The notes: generated from the sequence alone by a model not told the origin. A DNA stretch of 64,000 nucleotides from Physella acuta (GCF_028476545.1 NW_026733071.1:85101-149100); one strand, 5' to 3'. Counted from the stretch's first letter, positions 1 to 12,208 are shown. Program-made: numbers and translations.

Positions 1-155
1 GTAGGGCAGGTAAACAAAGGTGTGTAGGACATGTAAACAAAGGTGTGTAGGACATGTAAACAAAGGTGTGTAGGGCAGGTAAACAAACGTGTGTGGAGCA
101 AATCAACACGTTGTGTAGGGCAGGTAAACAAAGGTGTGTACGACAGGTAAACAAA
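1..155. repeat. 23-bp tandem repeat, cut by window edge
   Basis: About seven degenerate copies of a 23-bp unit containing GGCAGGTAAACAAAGGTGTG run from the first base to about 155. Copies differ by a few substitutions (GGACATG for GGGCAGG). The array probably continues to the left of the window. Confidence 0.85.
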
Positions 156-2227
156 TATAAATAGAGCTAATATAATTTAAATCCGACAAAAGTCAGAGTT
201 TATATTTTGTTTATTGTATTTATTAGCTCATCATTTCTAACAATTGTGTAACTGTATCTGTCTGTATATACCCAAGCGCCTAGTCGCTCCCTAAACACAA
301 AGTTCTGTCGTATATCCAGAGTTTGTGGTTTGTACCAAACTGGCCAAGAAGAAATAAAGATTAAGAAGAAAAACAAAATTAAAAGCAAACAGTTTTGATA
401 AACCACGGAGCCTTACTATTAGATTAAACGGAAGAGCGGGGTTTGTGAAAGCGATGGTCACTTTGTGAAGACTACTGTTCTACTGATGTACAGTTAGATC
501 ACATGTGTCACTGTTATACAGTTAAATCACATGTATCTTCTAGTACCTACGAATTGGATGATATTAAACAACTTAGACTTTTGTAAAATAAAAATGTTTT
601 AAAATAGCATTTTTTTTATTGTTAAGAAAATACAGAAGTGGTTATTTAAAGCACCTGCAATTATTTCAAAAGCTAAATGCCGAACGCCACTGAAACACAA
701 CAAAACAGTAATATATGAACATTTTTTTCTAATTCTTGCAAACTTTCAAAATATTCCTAGAAATTGTGTTTTACTTCTGTGAATTACACTCTACAAATAG
801 CTATCAGATATGTACAACGCATTTAAATCGTAAGACTACACTAATCAGGCTTTGAAAGTTGAACATAGCATAGATTGATCACTAAAATAAATTAATTTAA
901 TAGGGACCTATACGTATTTGTAAAAGAAAACAAAATTGTTTTTTTTTAAATATCCCAGACTAGTTCTATTTGTGAGCATGCATAAACGTTATCCCGAAGG
1001 CGTCCGCTGTTACTTTACTGCTTTCATCTCAAAATATATACATGGACTGTAGATTTATACAGATTAAGCTGTTTCTCATACTTAATTCGTAATACACAAT
1101 AAAATGGGTAGCGGGAAGCTTTAGGGCTTCTTACTGAAATGTTGTCTGTTTTGTTGACGATAGTTTATTTATACATAAATCTTTAAAAATCTTTGAAGAT
1201 GTAAATGTGTAATTAAATGGTAATTCAATGTTCTGTGGAGCGAGGGGAAAAGTAAATGTAAACAGAAAAGTAAAAGGGCAGTTTTATTTTTCGGTGGGGT
1301 GGGTTGAGGGTGTATCGTCTTATAACTAGAGCTGAAATACATTTGGGATAAAAAAAGAAGAATGTTATAAATATTATAGGCAGTATTGATGATATGTACA
1401 GTAAATAGAGAAACAACAAATAATACATTCTTCCCTTTCAAACAGCTTTATCCATAGCAGTTCTTATTCATTTATTTTTGTAGATTTATAGTGTCAAAAC
1501 CATGAGCAAAAGAGTATGTACAGCAATTTAATGCAGAAAGTAAAGAGTACTTAATTCTAGATTAAAATACTAACTAGGGGATGCAACTCTTTTACCTTCA
1601 ACGGCGTAGTTGCCATACAGGTGGCGCAGGTTCGAGACACATCAGACCAATGTTAAAATTTAGATTATTTTTACAAAAAGGTTATGGAGAAGTTACATGG
1701 AATACGAATTTATTTGTATTTTCATTTATCCAGAAATGTATTAGTTAATTTAAGTAACGTTTTCGCTATTAATATTATTGACACCCACAGAATTCTTCAA
1801 ATGTACAATATATATATATAATTAAAAAACTTTCATAATAAACTTTTGATGCTAATTTAAATCTGACAAACACAGATTTACATGTTGGTGTACTACAGAC
1901 GTTGTGTGCTTTTAACAGTTAGTGACATAGTACAAAGTTATTTCCCTTGAATCTTCTGAATTTATTAACTGGAAATAGGTAGCCTACCTTAATTGATTTT
2001 CATTTCTAAATCTGGAAACCGGTATTAACGTTGTAGCCTGTTTAATAAAAACAACGATATACTTTATCAACATTCAATAATGTGTATCAACGTGAAAATT
2101 TAAATATTTTTAGGAAATAAAATAAATGGGTAGTAACTGACAGTTTTGAACGGAGCAAAAAAGATATTTTTAAAATACTTTATTTGTCAAATTTATTAGT
2201 TATACTCGAACTTTATAATTTAAATAA
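156..2227. other. AT-rich unique DNA, no gene seen
   Basis: No coding similarity was recognised. The stretch holds a 28-bp direct repeat (482-509 and 510-537), a short TTATTTCCCTT motif at 1938-1948 that recurs through the window, and a tRNA B-box-like GGTTCGAGAC near 1630 without a convincing A box. The open frames present are short, T- or A-rich and have no recognisable domain. Confidence 0.6.
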
Positions 2228-2932
2228 CCTTGAAACCTGTAAATTAACATTATACCCTGTAAATTAACAACGAACCTTGCAAATTAACAATGAACCCTGT
2301 AAGTTAACCATGGAACCAGTAAATCAACCATGAACCCTGTAAGTTAACCATGGAAGCAGTAAATCAACCATGAACCCTGTAAGTTAACCATGGAACCAGT
2401 AAATTAACCATGAACCCTGTAAGTTAACCATGGAACCAGTAAATTAACCATGAACCCTGTAAGTTAACCATGAACCCTGTAAGTTAACCATGGAACCAGT
2501 AAATTAACCATGAACCCTGTAAGTTAACCATGGAACCAGTAAATTAACCATGAACCCTGTAAGTTAACCATGAACCCTGTAAGTTAACCATGGAAGCAGT
2601 AAATTAACCATGAACCCTGTAAGTTAACCATGAACCCTGTAAGTTAACCATGGAAGCAGTAAATTAACCATGAACCCTGTAAGTTAACCATGAACCCTGT
2701 AAGTTAACCATGGAAGCAGTAAATTAACCATGAACCCTGTAAGTTAACCAAGAACCCTGTAAGTTAACCATGGAAGCAGTAAATTAACCATGAACCCTGT
2801 AAGTTAACCATGAACCCTGTAAGTTAACCATGAACCCTGTAAGTTAACCATGAGTTAACCACGAACCCTGTAGGTTAACCATAAGCCCTGTAAATTAACC
2901 ACGAGTTTACCATGAGCCCTTAAGTTAACTAC
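2228..2932. repeat. 20-bp satellite array with changing higher-order period
   Basis: About 35 copies of a 20-bp unit of type AAGTTAACCATGAACCCTGT. Three monomer variants occur: A contains TGGAACCAGT or TGGAAGCAGT, B begins AAATTAACC, and C begins AAGTTAACCATGAACC. The left part alternates A-B (40-bp period) and the right part repeats A-B-C (60-bp period) before decaying at 2840-2932. Read on the minus strand the unit resembles the GGTTAACTTACAGGG repeats at 34.6 and 50.8 kb. Confidence 0.95.
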
Positions 2933-3358
2933 CTTAAAAAATTTCATTAGTTTTTTAAAATTCCACTTTAGTTGTTGCATTTTTATTTTTTTTTCCCCTT
3001 GGTAATGAATACATTTACATCGCTATACGTAACGTAAATATGCTGAAATCTAATCTGAAACAAATCAGCCCCCACATTTTCAACGGATATAACCACTAAG
3101 CGCAATTTTTTTGGCGTTTTTTTTATCTACATGTTTAGTTTCTTATAAAATAAAAATAGGTTACTATAGAAATCTTTTGGTTTTGTAAGTATCAAGAAAA
3201 CAAGATTTAATGGAAACAATTTGGATTGGCAAAAACAAAACAAAACAAAAATCAAGAAAATAGAAATTATTTTTGATAGGTTAGTTCGATAGGTCGGAAA
3301 AAAAAATATGCATAGTTGAAATGTCTGTGTATCATAAATTCTTCCTTGTTAAAAAAGA
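2933..3358. other. AT-rich spacer, nothing recognised
   Basis: Low-complexity AT-rich sequence between a satellite and a SINE. It has A-rich runs near 3232-3250 and 3299-3306 and no recognisable gene or repeat family. Confidence 0.5.
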
Positions 3359-3588
3359 GGGGTCGGCGTGGTCGAGTCGGTAAAACTCATGGTTGCTAAA
3401 CCGAAAAGTCACGAGTTCGAACCCTCGGGCAGATGAGGCTCGTTAACTCCAAAATCAAACAACTGCTGCCTTGTAGTTTGTTCTTGGTTGGACAAAGGCT
3501 ATGGCAGCAAATCCAAAAAGAAAAGCAGGCTGAAATCGGAGTCAATGGCCTCAATGGCGCATAACCAGTTGACACGTAATCCTTATGA
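3359..3588 (+). mobile_element. tRNA-derived SINE, family 1, near full length
   Basis: The head has a good RNA polymerase III A box (TGGTCGAGTCGG, 3369-3380) and B box (GTTCGAACC, 3415-3423), 46 bp apart from start to start. It is followed by a tail with the segments CAAACAACTGCTGCCTTG and GCAGGCTGAAATCGGAGTC. The tail recurs at 6886-7095 (same strand) and 19891-20058 (opposite strand), which shows that this is a dispersed family. Trailing 3' arm stems are weak, so it is not a functional tRNA. Confidence 0.8.
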
Positions 3589-3660
3589 TGGTCGAGTCGG
3601 TTGATAAATTCGAAAAAAGTCTCGAGTTCAAACCCTCTGGCAGATAAAGAAGAAGAAATG
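3589..3660 (+). mobile_element. second SINE family 1 head, truncated
   Basis: The A box TGGTCGAGTCGG (3589-3600) and a B box GTTCAAACC (3626-3634) follow directly on the first element's tail, ending in an AAGAAGAAG stretch. The body is missing. This is either a tandem head duplication or a nested truncated insertion. Confidence 0.65.
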
Positions 3661-3965
3661 TTAAATGTTACAGGTTTAAGGGTCTTATCGATGGAGGATG
3701 TTGATTTGCAATATTCAAATGCAGTGTTACCGTAATCTAATGAGGTGGGCGGTGTATTTCGTTCTGATCAGTACATTGTCTCTATGGTGTCGCCCTTCCC
3801 CCTCTCACGTCACATTTTCTCCTATGTGCAAGCATGAGATTAATATACCTATGTGGAAAAGACGAAGTTTTAATAGTGTGAAATGTGGTTAACCCCCCCC
3901 CCCCCCCCAAACATTTTGTCTACTCATTGTTCTTGAAGTATGGAATGTGTCAGTAGATCGTCAAT
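3661..3965. other. spacer with poly(C) tract
   Basis: Unique sequence with an uninterrupted C run at about 3893-3908. A short open frame ends just before it, but no domain is recognisable. Confidence 0.4.
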
Positions 3966-4120
3966 GAGTCCACCCAGCTGTGATGGGTACCTAACATACG
4001 TTAGGGAAAGTAAAGGCGGCTGGGCATAGTGCTGACCACACTATCCCTTCATATGCCGAGGTCACAGAAATAAGTGAACTCTACTTCACTTAACCTATAC
4101 ACCGTAAGGTTTGAAAAGGG
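3966..4120 (+). mobile_element. SINE-like element family 2, copy 1
   Basis: This copy contains TGATGGGTACCTAAC, GGGAAAGTAAAGGCGGCTGG, GCATAGTGCTGACCACAC and CTCTACTTCACTTAACC in order. The same blocks in the same order occur at 4283-4402 and 28816-28957 on this strand and at 21331-21465 on the other. No A or B box is clear in the visible part, so the head may be missing or may lie upstream of CAGCTGTGATGGG. I know the pattern only as a dispersed repeat and do not assign a named family. Confidence 0.7.
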
Positions 4121-4282
4121 AACTATTGACTGTTCCACCAAATGAAAACCATGCACAATTTACAGAGGAAAACTACTTTGCTGAGTACTTTTTATAACTG
4201 ATACGCCAATCAATGAGCTAGTAGGGTGACACCTCATTTCATACTATTAAAAAATGTTATTTCCCCATAGATTCATTAATAT

Positions 4283-4402
4283 CAGGTTTGGGAAAATAAA
4301 GCCGGTTGGGCATAATGCTGACCACATTATCCCGTCATACGCCAATGTCACTGAAACAGGTGAACTTTACTTCACCTGCCCATGGACCGTCAGGTTCGAA
4401 AG
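4283..4402 (+). mobile_element. SINE-like element family 2, copy 2 (5' truncated)
   Basis: It starts at GTTTGGGAAAATAAAGCCGG and runs through GGGCATAATGCTGACCAC and ACTTCACCTGCCCATGG to GGTTCGAAAG. It aligns to copy 1 after that copy's GGGTACC segment. The GGTTCGAAAG end is shared with the minus-strand copy at 21331. Confidence 0.7.
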
Positions 4403-6885
4403 AATACTTACTTTTTAAATTTTATTTCTCGTATTCGAAGTACAGAGGAAGTGTTGTAACCGTGCAAAAATCGTTTTACACCGACCTAGGTCGGAAAAAC
4501 TTAGTCTTGCAATTGTGTCTGTATGTCTGTGTGTTTATGTGTGTGTGTCTGTAAACACGATAACTTTTAGTACCGTTTCAGTTATGTTGACAAAATTTCT
4601 TATATAGGTATTATATCGAATTGGTAATTTTGTACCAACTTATGAACGATTTATGGTAACCGGAAGTGGTACTTTACTTTATTTCCGTTTCTCAAAAAAT
4701 CAAAAGGATTTATTTAACTATCTATCCGTCGTCGGAGGAAATTCACTTGCAATATTTAAAAAATATTTTTTACCGTGCCGATTAATTTCAAACTTTTCAT
4801 TTAGGTCAAGACTCGAAGACAAAGTGTACGACATCAACTGTTACTCAATTAGATCATTTGTTAACTTTTAAAACAAATTAATCCAGGTTTTCTTTAAAAG
4901 TACTAATTTTCCTCATTATTATACACACATTGTTTACTGTTCATTTGGCGCGCATACTTTTTGATACACGATTTTAATACACATTGTTTGCTGTTCAGTT
5001 GGTGCGCTTTTTATTTTCCAAACTCTTATTTTTAATTGACATTTTTTATATTTAAGCATGAATTAAGCCCTTATTGAACTGAAGTTGCCATCCCTCTACG
5101 GCACCCTACATATTGAATACAGTAAATATTGTTTTAAAAAATTCATTATAGCGTACGAATACACGAAAAAGCGCTGATAATATTGAGCAGAACATAATAA
5201 AAGTAAGCAGAACGTGAATTGCTTCATGTAATATTGTTCTAAACATACTGAGAATATATTCTAAACTAGAGAAAATTATAACTTGCTTTCTACTAAACTA
5301 ATGCCATTAATGTTTTAAAAATCATGCAGGGTAAAAACAAAACCTTTATCAAGTTATTTTTAAAAGTTTTTGTGTTTACCCTGCATGATATTGTTAACTA
5401 ACCCCGCCCATTTTACCCGCCATGTATTTGAGTGGGGAGAAATCTTGCAGACGACACATTTCTTCTGAACGACACGTCGACAGCGAACGGTTAATCTTGT
5501 CACAACAACACTCATTAAAAACTAACCCACCGTATCACTGAAAATCATTTTTATCATCGTAGCCTTTTAAAAACAAACGCGTTGTTTCTCAAACCATTTT
5601 CTAGTTTACCAATTAAATTTAATAGATTTTAAATAAAATTGGTATAATAATTTTTATTTATTTATTTTTTTTATTATTATTATATTTTTTTTGCCTCAGA
5701 CATGTAATTTACAGCGTCAGTTGTGTGTGTTCGCTTTAGTATTACAGTTTTCATCACCGGCTTGTGAGGACTGATACAGATTTACAATAGTAATATTTTT
5801 TTCTTACTTGTAGCCTACTTTCATTCATTAAGAGGGTTTACTTATACATAGATCTAAAAAGAACGTCTAAATCTAAAAAAAACATTTAAAAAAATAAAAA
5901 AAATAAATAAAATAAAAAAAAACAATTGGTATAATAATGAAGTTTAAAATCTTAGGCGACAATCGATTTTACATAGATCAAGTCTTTTAACAACTTACGC
6001 TGTAACATTTCAGTAGTGTTTAATTCAAGTAGATTAACATTTGATTGTTTTTATGAACTAGATTCAAATAAATTATTATAGGTTATTATTAAGTATAAAG
6101 ATTAAAATACAGTAAGAAAAAAGTATTTATTATTTTGCAATAATACATAATAAATTTTAATTTACTTTATATCACATTTAACTTTTGTTTAGTTTGTATT
6201 ATTTTTTTTAACATATTTAATTGTTGTATCGCTAACTCTTATTGATATTATAAATGGGAAATAACTCAAAAAATTCAATATTAAATGGGAAACAATACTT
6301 TCGTTGAAAAATGCGTTCTAAAACCTGTTTTAAAACGATGTAATGAATATAAAAATCGTATACATATATATTTACTTGAATCTGTATAGTTTTATCGCGT
6401 TGCTTATATTTCTGGTAACATTTTGCAACTCCTGTACTTTATCACTACTTCGAGTCTCCACGAATAATGCGCCCCCAAGTTAGACAACCCTGTAGAAGAC
6501 CCCCCCCCCCCCCCACATTCTTCCAGTGGTCAACAAATTATGTCACAACAAGCAAGTTGTATGTATTTGGTTTGTTACTTACTTCCCTTAGTTATAACTT
6601 GTGTTTTAACAACGTTGTTAACGAGTCTAGTCTCATTTAATATTGTTAGCTAAACGTTTAGCGGACTTGATGAAATTTGCTGCTTGAGCAGGTCAGCTAA
6701 AACGATGGGAAACAATTGCTTAGGGGGGGGGGGGGGGGCGGTAAGACTAAGACAAATGGAAATGGACAAAACTATTCACCACCAACTAAATATTAGACAT
6801 ACACATGTCAATTTTCGGTAGTTATGAACATTCAACTTTAAAATAGAACATAAACAGAACATAATTGTTGGTTTACTTTAAAAAT
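4403..6885. other. AT-rich stretch, no gene; minor repeats
   Basis: It contains a 55-bp tandem pair (4924-4978 and 4979-5030, core ACACATTGTTTRCTGTTC), a GT-rich patch at 4512-4555, A- and T-rich tracts near 5640-5690 and 5865-5935, and C and G runs at 6500-6514 and 6723-6738. The GT-rich segment, followed by AAACACGATAACTTTT, has the look of a degraded dispersed repeat, but I cannot assign it. A strong hairpin at 5321-5389 is listed separately. Confidence 0.5.
5321..5389. other. 69-base hairpin with 22-bp arms
   Basis: Arms 5321-5342 and 5368-5389 are reverse complements with one mismatch (arm start ATCATGCAGGGTAAA), separated by a 25-base loop. The size and geometry would suit a microRNA precursor, and also a tiny snap-back element. 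The mature arm does not match a microRNA I know; TTTACCCTG only resembles the start of miR-10. Confidence 0.6.
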
Positions 6886-7095
6886 CAGCGTTGTCCAGCC
6901 AGTATATCTCATGTTGCTAAATTGAAAAGTCCCGAGTTAGAACTCTCGGACTGATATGGCTTGATATTTGGGAACAGCAACCCATCTAAAACTCTAAAAT
7001 TAAACAACTGCTGCCTTGTAGTTTAATCATCAATGTCCTAATATAGAGAGAAAAGCAGGCTAAAATCGGAGTTAACAGCCTATTTAGTGCATACT
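6886..7095 (+). mobile_element. SINE family 1, old copy
   Basis: The head is decayed (CAGCGTTGTCCAGCCAG, CATGTTGCTAAATTGAAAAG, GAGTTAGAACTCTCGG) but lines up with the element at 3359. The tail segments AAACAACTGCTGCCTTGTAG and AAGCAGGCTAAAATCGGAG are well preserved. The B box is mutated (GAGTTAGAAC), so this copy is probably transcriptionally dead. Confidence 0.75.
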
Positions 7096-7611
7096 TAATT
7101 TTGTTTGAGAAAATCCATTCTAAAATTACAATTAAGAAGAGAGTACGAAGCAAAGTAACAAAAAAAACAAAACAAAAAACAACGCATAGTTTGTATATTT
7201 ATTACTACTTCATGAACAATTTTTTAAAAACATTAAACAATGCCCTTGAAATTTCGCAAACATTTTTCGAATACAGTATTGGAAAACTTGAAACGTAGCA
7301 TACCACTTCATTGTTTTTTTATTGGAGAACATGACTTAATTGCATTACATCATGTGACTTCTTTACTTCTCCTATGTGATCACGTGATTTTATTACTTTT
7401 GGTATTTGAAAGGTAGATCTCCAGCACTCTATTTCTCTCTATCCCATCTTCCTTCTCCCACTTTCCACCTCCATCTACCATTCCTCCATCCTTTCCTCTT
7501 TTACAACCCTCTTCAATCTCATCCTCTAAGTGACCTTAGTCGAATCGTGAATTTACATGTCTGTATAGATGTGTCCATTTATTTAGATCTATTCTACAAA
7601 TATAAAGCAAT
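7096..7611. other. unique DNA, no gene recognised
   Basis: Two short open frames (about 65 and 97 codons) lie here. One is Lys-rich from A-rich DNA and the other is Ser/Pro/His-rich from a CT-rich patch at 7420-7510. Neither shows a domain. CATGTGAC, CTATGTGATC and CACGTGAT motifs cluster at 7350-7390. Confidence 0.4.
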
Positions 7612-7812
7612 TGGGATCAGAGTTTCTCCCAGGCATCTCTTCGCCCCCCCCCCTCCCCCCGAACAAAATGGAATTTATATAGAATATATATACTTTTAAC
7701 GGTGTCCGCACTCCACCCCCAGACCCCGGAAATTTCAGTCCGCCCCCCACAAAAATTTCAAGTCCTCCCCCCCCCCCCCCCGAAGAAAAAAGTCTGGAAG
7801 AAACACTGATTG
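7612..7812. repeat. C-tract interspersed repeat, copy 1
   Basis: The unit begins AGAGTTTCTCCCAGGCATC and ends AAAAAAGTCTGGAAGAAACA. Between them are long C runs and the segment GAACAAAATGGAATTTATAT. A longer version with the same ends and internal segments lies at 40212-40550, so this is a dispersed family. It has no coding content. Confidence 0.75.
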
Positions 7813-8665
7813 GCATATATCTGATATCGAACTACTACATCACTCATTACATCGAAAATCAGCATTAAGTCGCAAAATAAAAAAAAAATTATGTATAATT
7901 CTCTAAAGAACGCATGCTTCTACAAGTATTTCCCAACACCAGACATGCTTACATAGCTTACATTTCTTGACACCAACACTCGAAAAAAAAAATTTCAAAT
8001 GCCAGAACTGGTTGTCTGGACTTTAATGACCCCGTCTAATTAGAGCAGCCCTCCGTCCCTGCGTCAGAAGCAGACGACAATGTAAAAAAACATTCTCCAA
8101 GAGCCAGATCCCGAGGTATCTCGCGGCAAGGTGAGATCTTGCTGGCTTTTGTTCCTGTTCACGATCCACATTAGCACCTTGTCGCGACGTCCCCATCTAC
8201 AAGAATGGCGTGACTGACAGGTCCGGAGTTACGACCTGTGGGGGTAGGGGGACCCCAGGCCTGTGGCTTTTCTCCCGGGGGGCAATAAAAGGGAGATCAT
8301 TTGTTCATTGCCTTCAAGGTTTGGATAGAATGATTCATGGACTCGAATGTGGTAGAGGCATGGAGAAAAAAAATTCTGCAGTTAATAAATCTGAAATTCA
8401 AAACATTTTACAACATCTTTCAGGGAGGGAATTAAAGAAGGCAAAAATAAAACCTGTAGACATTACATTATGCTGATTTATTGCTATCTATTTCCCATCT
8501 CTTTTACAACCCTATATATTCGTTATCCCATTGCTTTAGTTATAAAATATCCCTTATATATCTTGGAGCCCTCTCATTATTGAAACATCTCTCTGTCATT
8601 ATTTCTCATAATAACTTCCTTCATTATTCCCATGCTATTCTCGTCCAAAAATGTATCCTTAGTAA
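7813..8665. other. unique DNA with GC-rich island at about 8030-8290
   Basis: The island includes GACCCCGTCTAATTAGAGC, CTCGCGGCAAGGTGAG and a GGGGGTAGGGGGACCCC palindromic patch. An 88-codon frame starting at 8210 crosses the island but matches nothing I recognise. The island may be a conserved non-coding element. A 21-bp array begins shortly to its right. Confidence 0.4.
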
Positions 8666-9926
8666 CCCAGTGATTTGCAGTATTATCCCAGTGATTAACT
8701 GTATTATCCCAATGATTGACTTTATTATCCCAATGATTAACTGTATTATCCCACTGATTGACTGTATTATCCCACTCAGTGATATACTGTATTATCCCAA
8801 TGATTGACTGTTTTATCCCAATGATTGACTGTATTATCCCAATGATTAACTGTATTATCCCACTGATTGACTGTATTATCCCACTCAGTGATAGACTGTA
8901 TTATCCCAATGATTGACTGTATTATCCCAATGATCGACTGTATTATCCCAATGATTGACTGTATTATCCCAATGATTGACTGTATTATCCCAAAAATTGA
9001 CTGTATTATCCCAGTGATTGACTGTATTATCCAATGATTGACTGTATTATCCCAATGATTGACTCTATTATCCTACCCAATGATTGACTGTATTATCCTA
9101 ATTATTGACTGTATTATCCCAATGATTGACTGTATTATCCCAGCGATTGACTGTATTATCCCAGTGATTGACTGTATTATCCCAATGATTGACTGTATTA
9201 TCCTAATGATTGACTGTATTATCCCATTGATTGACTGTATTATCCCACCCAGTGATTGACTGTATTATCCCAAAGATTGACTGTATTATCCCAATGATTG
9301 ACTGTATTATCCCAATGCTTGACTGTATTATCCCAATGATTGACTGTATTATCCCAATGATTGACTGTATTATCCCAATGATTGACTGTATTATCCCAGT
9401 GATTGACTGTATTATCCCAGTGATTGACTGTATTATCCCAGTGATTGACTGTATTATCCCAGTGATTGACTGTATTATCCCAATGATTGACTGTATTTTC
9501 CCAATGATTGACTGTATTATCCCAATGATTGACTGTATTATCCCAGTGATTGACTGTATTATCCCACCCAGTAATTGACTGTATTATCCCACCCAGTGAT
9601 TGACTGTATTATCCCAATGATTGCCTGTATTATCGCAATGATTGACTGTATTATCCCAATGATTGACTGTATTATCCCAATGATTGACTGTATTATCCCA
9701 ATGATTGACTGTATTATCCCACCCAGTGATTGACTGTATTATCCCAAAGATTGACTGTATTATCCCAATGATTGACTGTATTATCCCAATGATTGACTGT
9801 ATTATCCTACCCAATGATTGACTGTATTATCCCAATTATTGAATGTATTATCCCAATGATTGACTGTATTATCCCAATGATTAACTGTATTATCCCGCCA
9901 AATGATTGACTGTATTATCACATTGC
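8666..9926. repeat. 21-bp satellite array
   Basis: About 59 copies of a 21-bp unit with core TGATTGACTGTATTATCCC. Because 21 is a multiple of three, several frames stay open on both strands and read as heptapeptide repeats (for example IDCIIPM). There is no start context, signal or non-repeat domain to suggest a protein. Occasional ACCC insertions (near 9073, 9245, 9566, 9718, 9809) shift the phase. Confidence 0.95.
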
Positions 9927-10734
9927 CTATAAGTATTATTTTCCGCTCCAAATGAAAGACCAATGGAGGCGAGCGAGTTGACGAGATTCCTTCCATAATG
10001 TTGTTGACATGGAATAAAAACGTGCTTTTTAGATTTAGACCGTAAAAAAAAATAAAAAATAAAAACTTAAGCCTAAAATTAATTTAGAAATTTTATATTT
10101 TTAGAATAAATGCTATAAAAGTTGCAAATCCAGAGAACTTGAAAATAATTTGTTGAGTTTAAGGCTACATTTCTATTTATTTTCATCAAGCCTAAGTTAT
10201 AACCGGATGTTTCACTTTCGTAAGACAAATATTGATTGGCTGTACAGTAACTTAGTGATCGATAACTATTTGTTTACAAAACTTTGCAGATCAAGTTTTT
10301 AAATAACAATGCAAATTAAAAACCCCATGACCTAGTTTTCTATTTTTAGCTTACAATGTGTACAATAAAATCTATGACGGCCTATCCAATAGCAGGATGC
10401 CATTGTTTATGTCGCCATTACACGTGAAAACCAAATTGTTTTTGCTTTTTTTTTAATTTTTATTTAGTTACCGAAAATATTATAAACATCAAATACATCC
10501 AATCTTTAGTAAAGTCCGAAAAAAACAGACAGGCAGGATTTTATAACCATATTAATTGTAACTACGCTGTGCATGATTTTTAAATGAATTTATACACCTC
10601 TCAAATACCTTTGAGACTTTTCTCGCTGGTGTCCATTCCTTGCCTGAATTTTCGACACTCGTTCAGTAAAATCCAAGCTACAAGCCAATTCAAGCAGTTG
10701 ATCTTGGCATAACATTTTATTGTCAATACGTTGT
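9927..10734. other. AT-rich spacer, no gene seen
   Basis: Unique AT-rich sequence with A-rich tracts near 10045-10070. No recognisable gene or element. Confidence 0.5.
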
Positions 10735-11185
10735 TAGTATACATACGTACACACGATTTGTATACATACAGGCTAAAACTTAGTATAAATACTGACACAG
10801 GTGCACATTTTGTATTAATACTGACGCAAAGTTTGTATAAATACAGACGTAAATTTGTAAAAATGTTGACAAAACGTTTGTGTAAATACTGACAAAAAAT
10901 GTTTATAAATACTGACAAACAGTTTGTATAAACACGACAAAAATATGTATAAATACTGATAAAAATGTGAAGGAATACTGACAAAAAGTTTATAAATACT
11001 GACAAATATGTGTATAATACTGACAAAAAGTTTGTATTAAATACAGACAAAAAGTTTGTATAAATACTGAAAAAAGTTTGTATAAATACTGAAAATAGTG
11101 TATAAATACTGACAAAGATTGTATAAATACAGGCACGAGATTTATATAAATACAGAAACCAAGTTTGTACATGTATATATTTGAT
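10735..11185. repeat. degenerate 22-23-bp tandem array
   Basis: About 19 poorly conserved copies built on GTTTGTATAAATACTGACAA. Unit length wanders by small indels, so the array looks old compared with the 21-bp array to its left. Minus-strand frames of 91 and 149 codons are read-through of this repeat. Confidence 0.85.
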
Positions 11186-11199
11186 ACACGTAAACCAAA

Positions 11200-11620
11200 A
11201 AGTACGAACATAACCAACTGTATACCAGCAACCACAATCGAAATCCGACAGACGGCGCTATTCAAACAATATCGTCTGCAACATTTGGCCGGGCCTGCAT
11301 AATTCCAGCCTTCGTGTCCCGGGGAGGACCCTCATGTCGCCCCCCTCCCCCCTCCTCCTCGTGTCGCCCCCAACCGAATTACGGACCCGATCGCTTTACG
11401 ATGGCCATAACGTGTGCCGCCCCACTTTACGATCGGAGCCTTGCCTTTGAAGCTTACTGTTCTTTGCTTTTTACCAGGGGACATAACTGTCTTTTTATTC
11501 TTTTCTTTCATTCCCATCGGGAAGTCCCGTTTGCTTTCGCTCTCTGCCGGTTTTATGGCGCGCTGCATTAGATAAGTATTTGCACGGCCATTGTTGCTAC
11601 ACCGTGGGCCCCATAAGACA
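11200..11620. promoter_or_regulatory. GC-rich non-repetitive island, possible enhancer
   Basis: Unique, much richer in GC than its flanks. At 11543-11605 it packs GGTTTTATGGCGCGC (Cdx/posterior-Hox-like TTTATGG), GCATTAGATAAG (ATTA and GATA-like) and GGCCATTGTTGC (Sox-like CCATTGTT). CTTTACGAT occurs twice at about 11393 and 11423. Short open frames on both strands have no domain. Function is inference; only the motif content is seen. Confidence 0.3.
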
Positions 11621-12208
11621 AAGGAATTAGAGACTAAAAAACGGAAATAAAAAAAATATAACCATGGTGAAAAAAAAAGAAATGGAATAAAATATATCTG
11701 GAAAACGATACGCAAATTAAAAGTCCTTTCTTAAAATATATACGCTTAAAAGCTTTTTATTTAAATATTCTTCGTTTTAATGCCGAAATGTAATTTTTTT
11801 TTATTAAAATGGTTTATTAAAACGCGATATTTCAGTTGTGAAATATGGATCACGGCATTGACAACCTAAAAAGGTCAACAATTCTTCTTGAGGAAATTCA
11901 AGAAACTATTTTAGTTACTTCCCTTGAAATTGCGTCCCTTAGGGGAAAAAATGTGATATGAAGTGGGCAATATGTGTAACATGGGATGACAGCGTTAAAA
12001 TCGCCTGGGTTGGACTCGCTCGTTAAAACAGCACTCAGAGGGTACTTACAACACATCAAAGGGGTCGCTACACGCTCGAGATTTATGCGCTGACTATTTG
12101 TTTGCTCACTTGTTGTAGGTTACACGGGTCTCGAACCTGAGTCCGTTCAAGTACAAAGATTGTCTTGTGATAGATTTGGTTCTTGGCTCTACTCTCAGCC
12201 TTCGGCTG
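11621..12208. other. spacer with tRNA-like fragments
   Basis: AT-rich, with GTTACTTCCCTT at 11914-11925. At 12122-12175 the plus strand has GGGTCTCGAACCTGAG (a B box read on the minus strand) and TTGTCTTGTGATAGATTTGG (like the tRNA-like head at 14305). I cannot join them into one element, so they may be two SINE scraps. Confidence 0.35.

Noticed and set aside
4306-4871. Short coding frames at 4306-4554 and 4653-4871
   Set aside because: One begins inside a SINE-like repeat and ends in a GT-rich tract; the other has no recognisable domain.
5321-5389. miR-10
   Set aside because: TTTACCCTG resembles the miR-10 start but the remaining bases differ; kept only as an unnamed hairpin.
8481-9996. 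Heptapeptide-repeat frames on both strands
   Set aside because: Produced by the 21-bp array; overlapping on both strands and without any unique domain.
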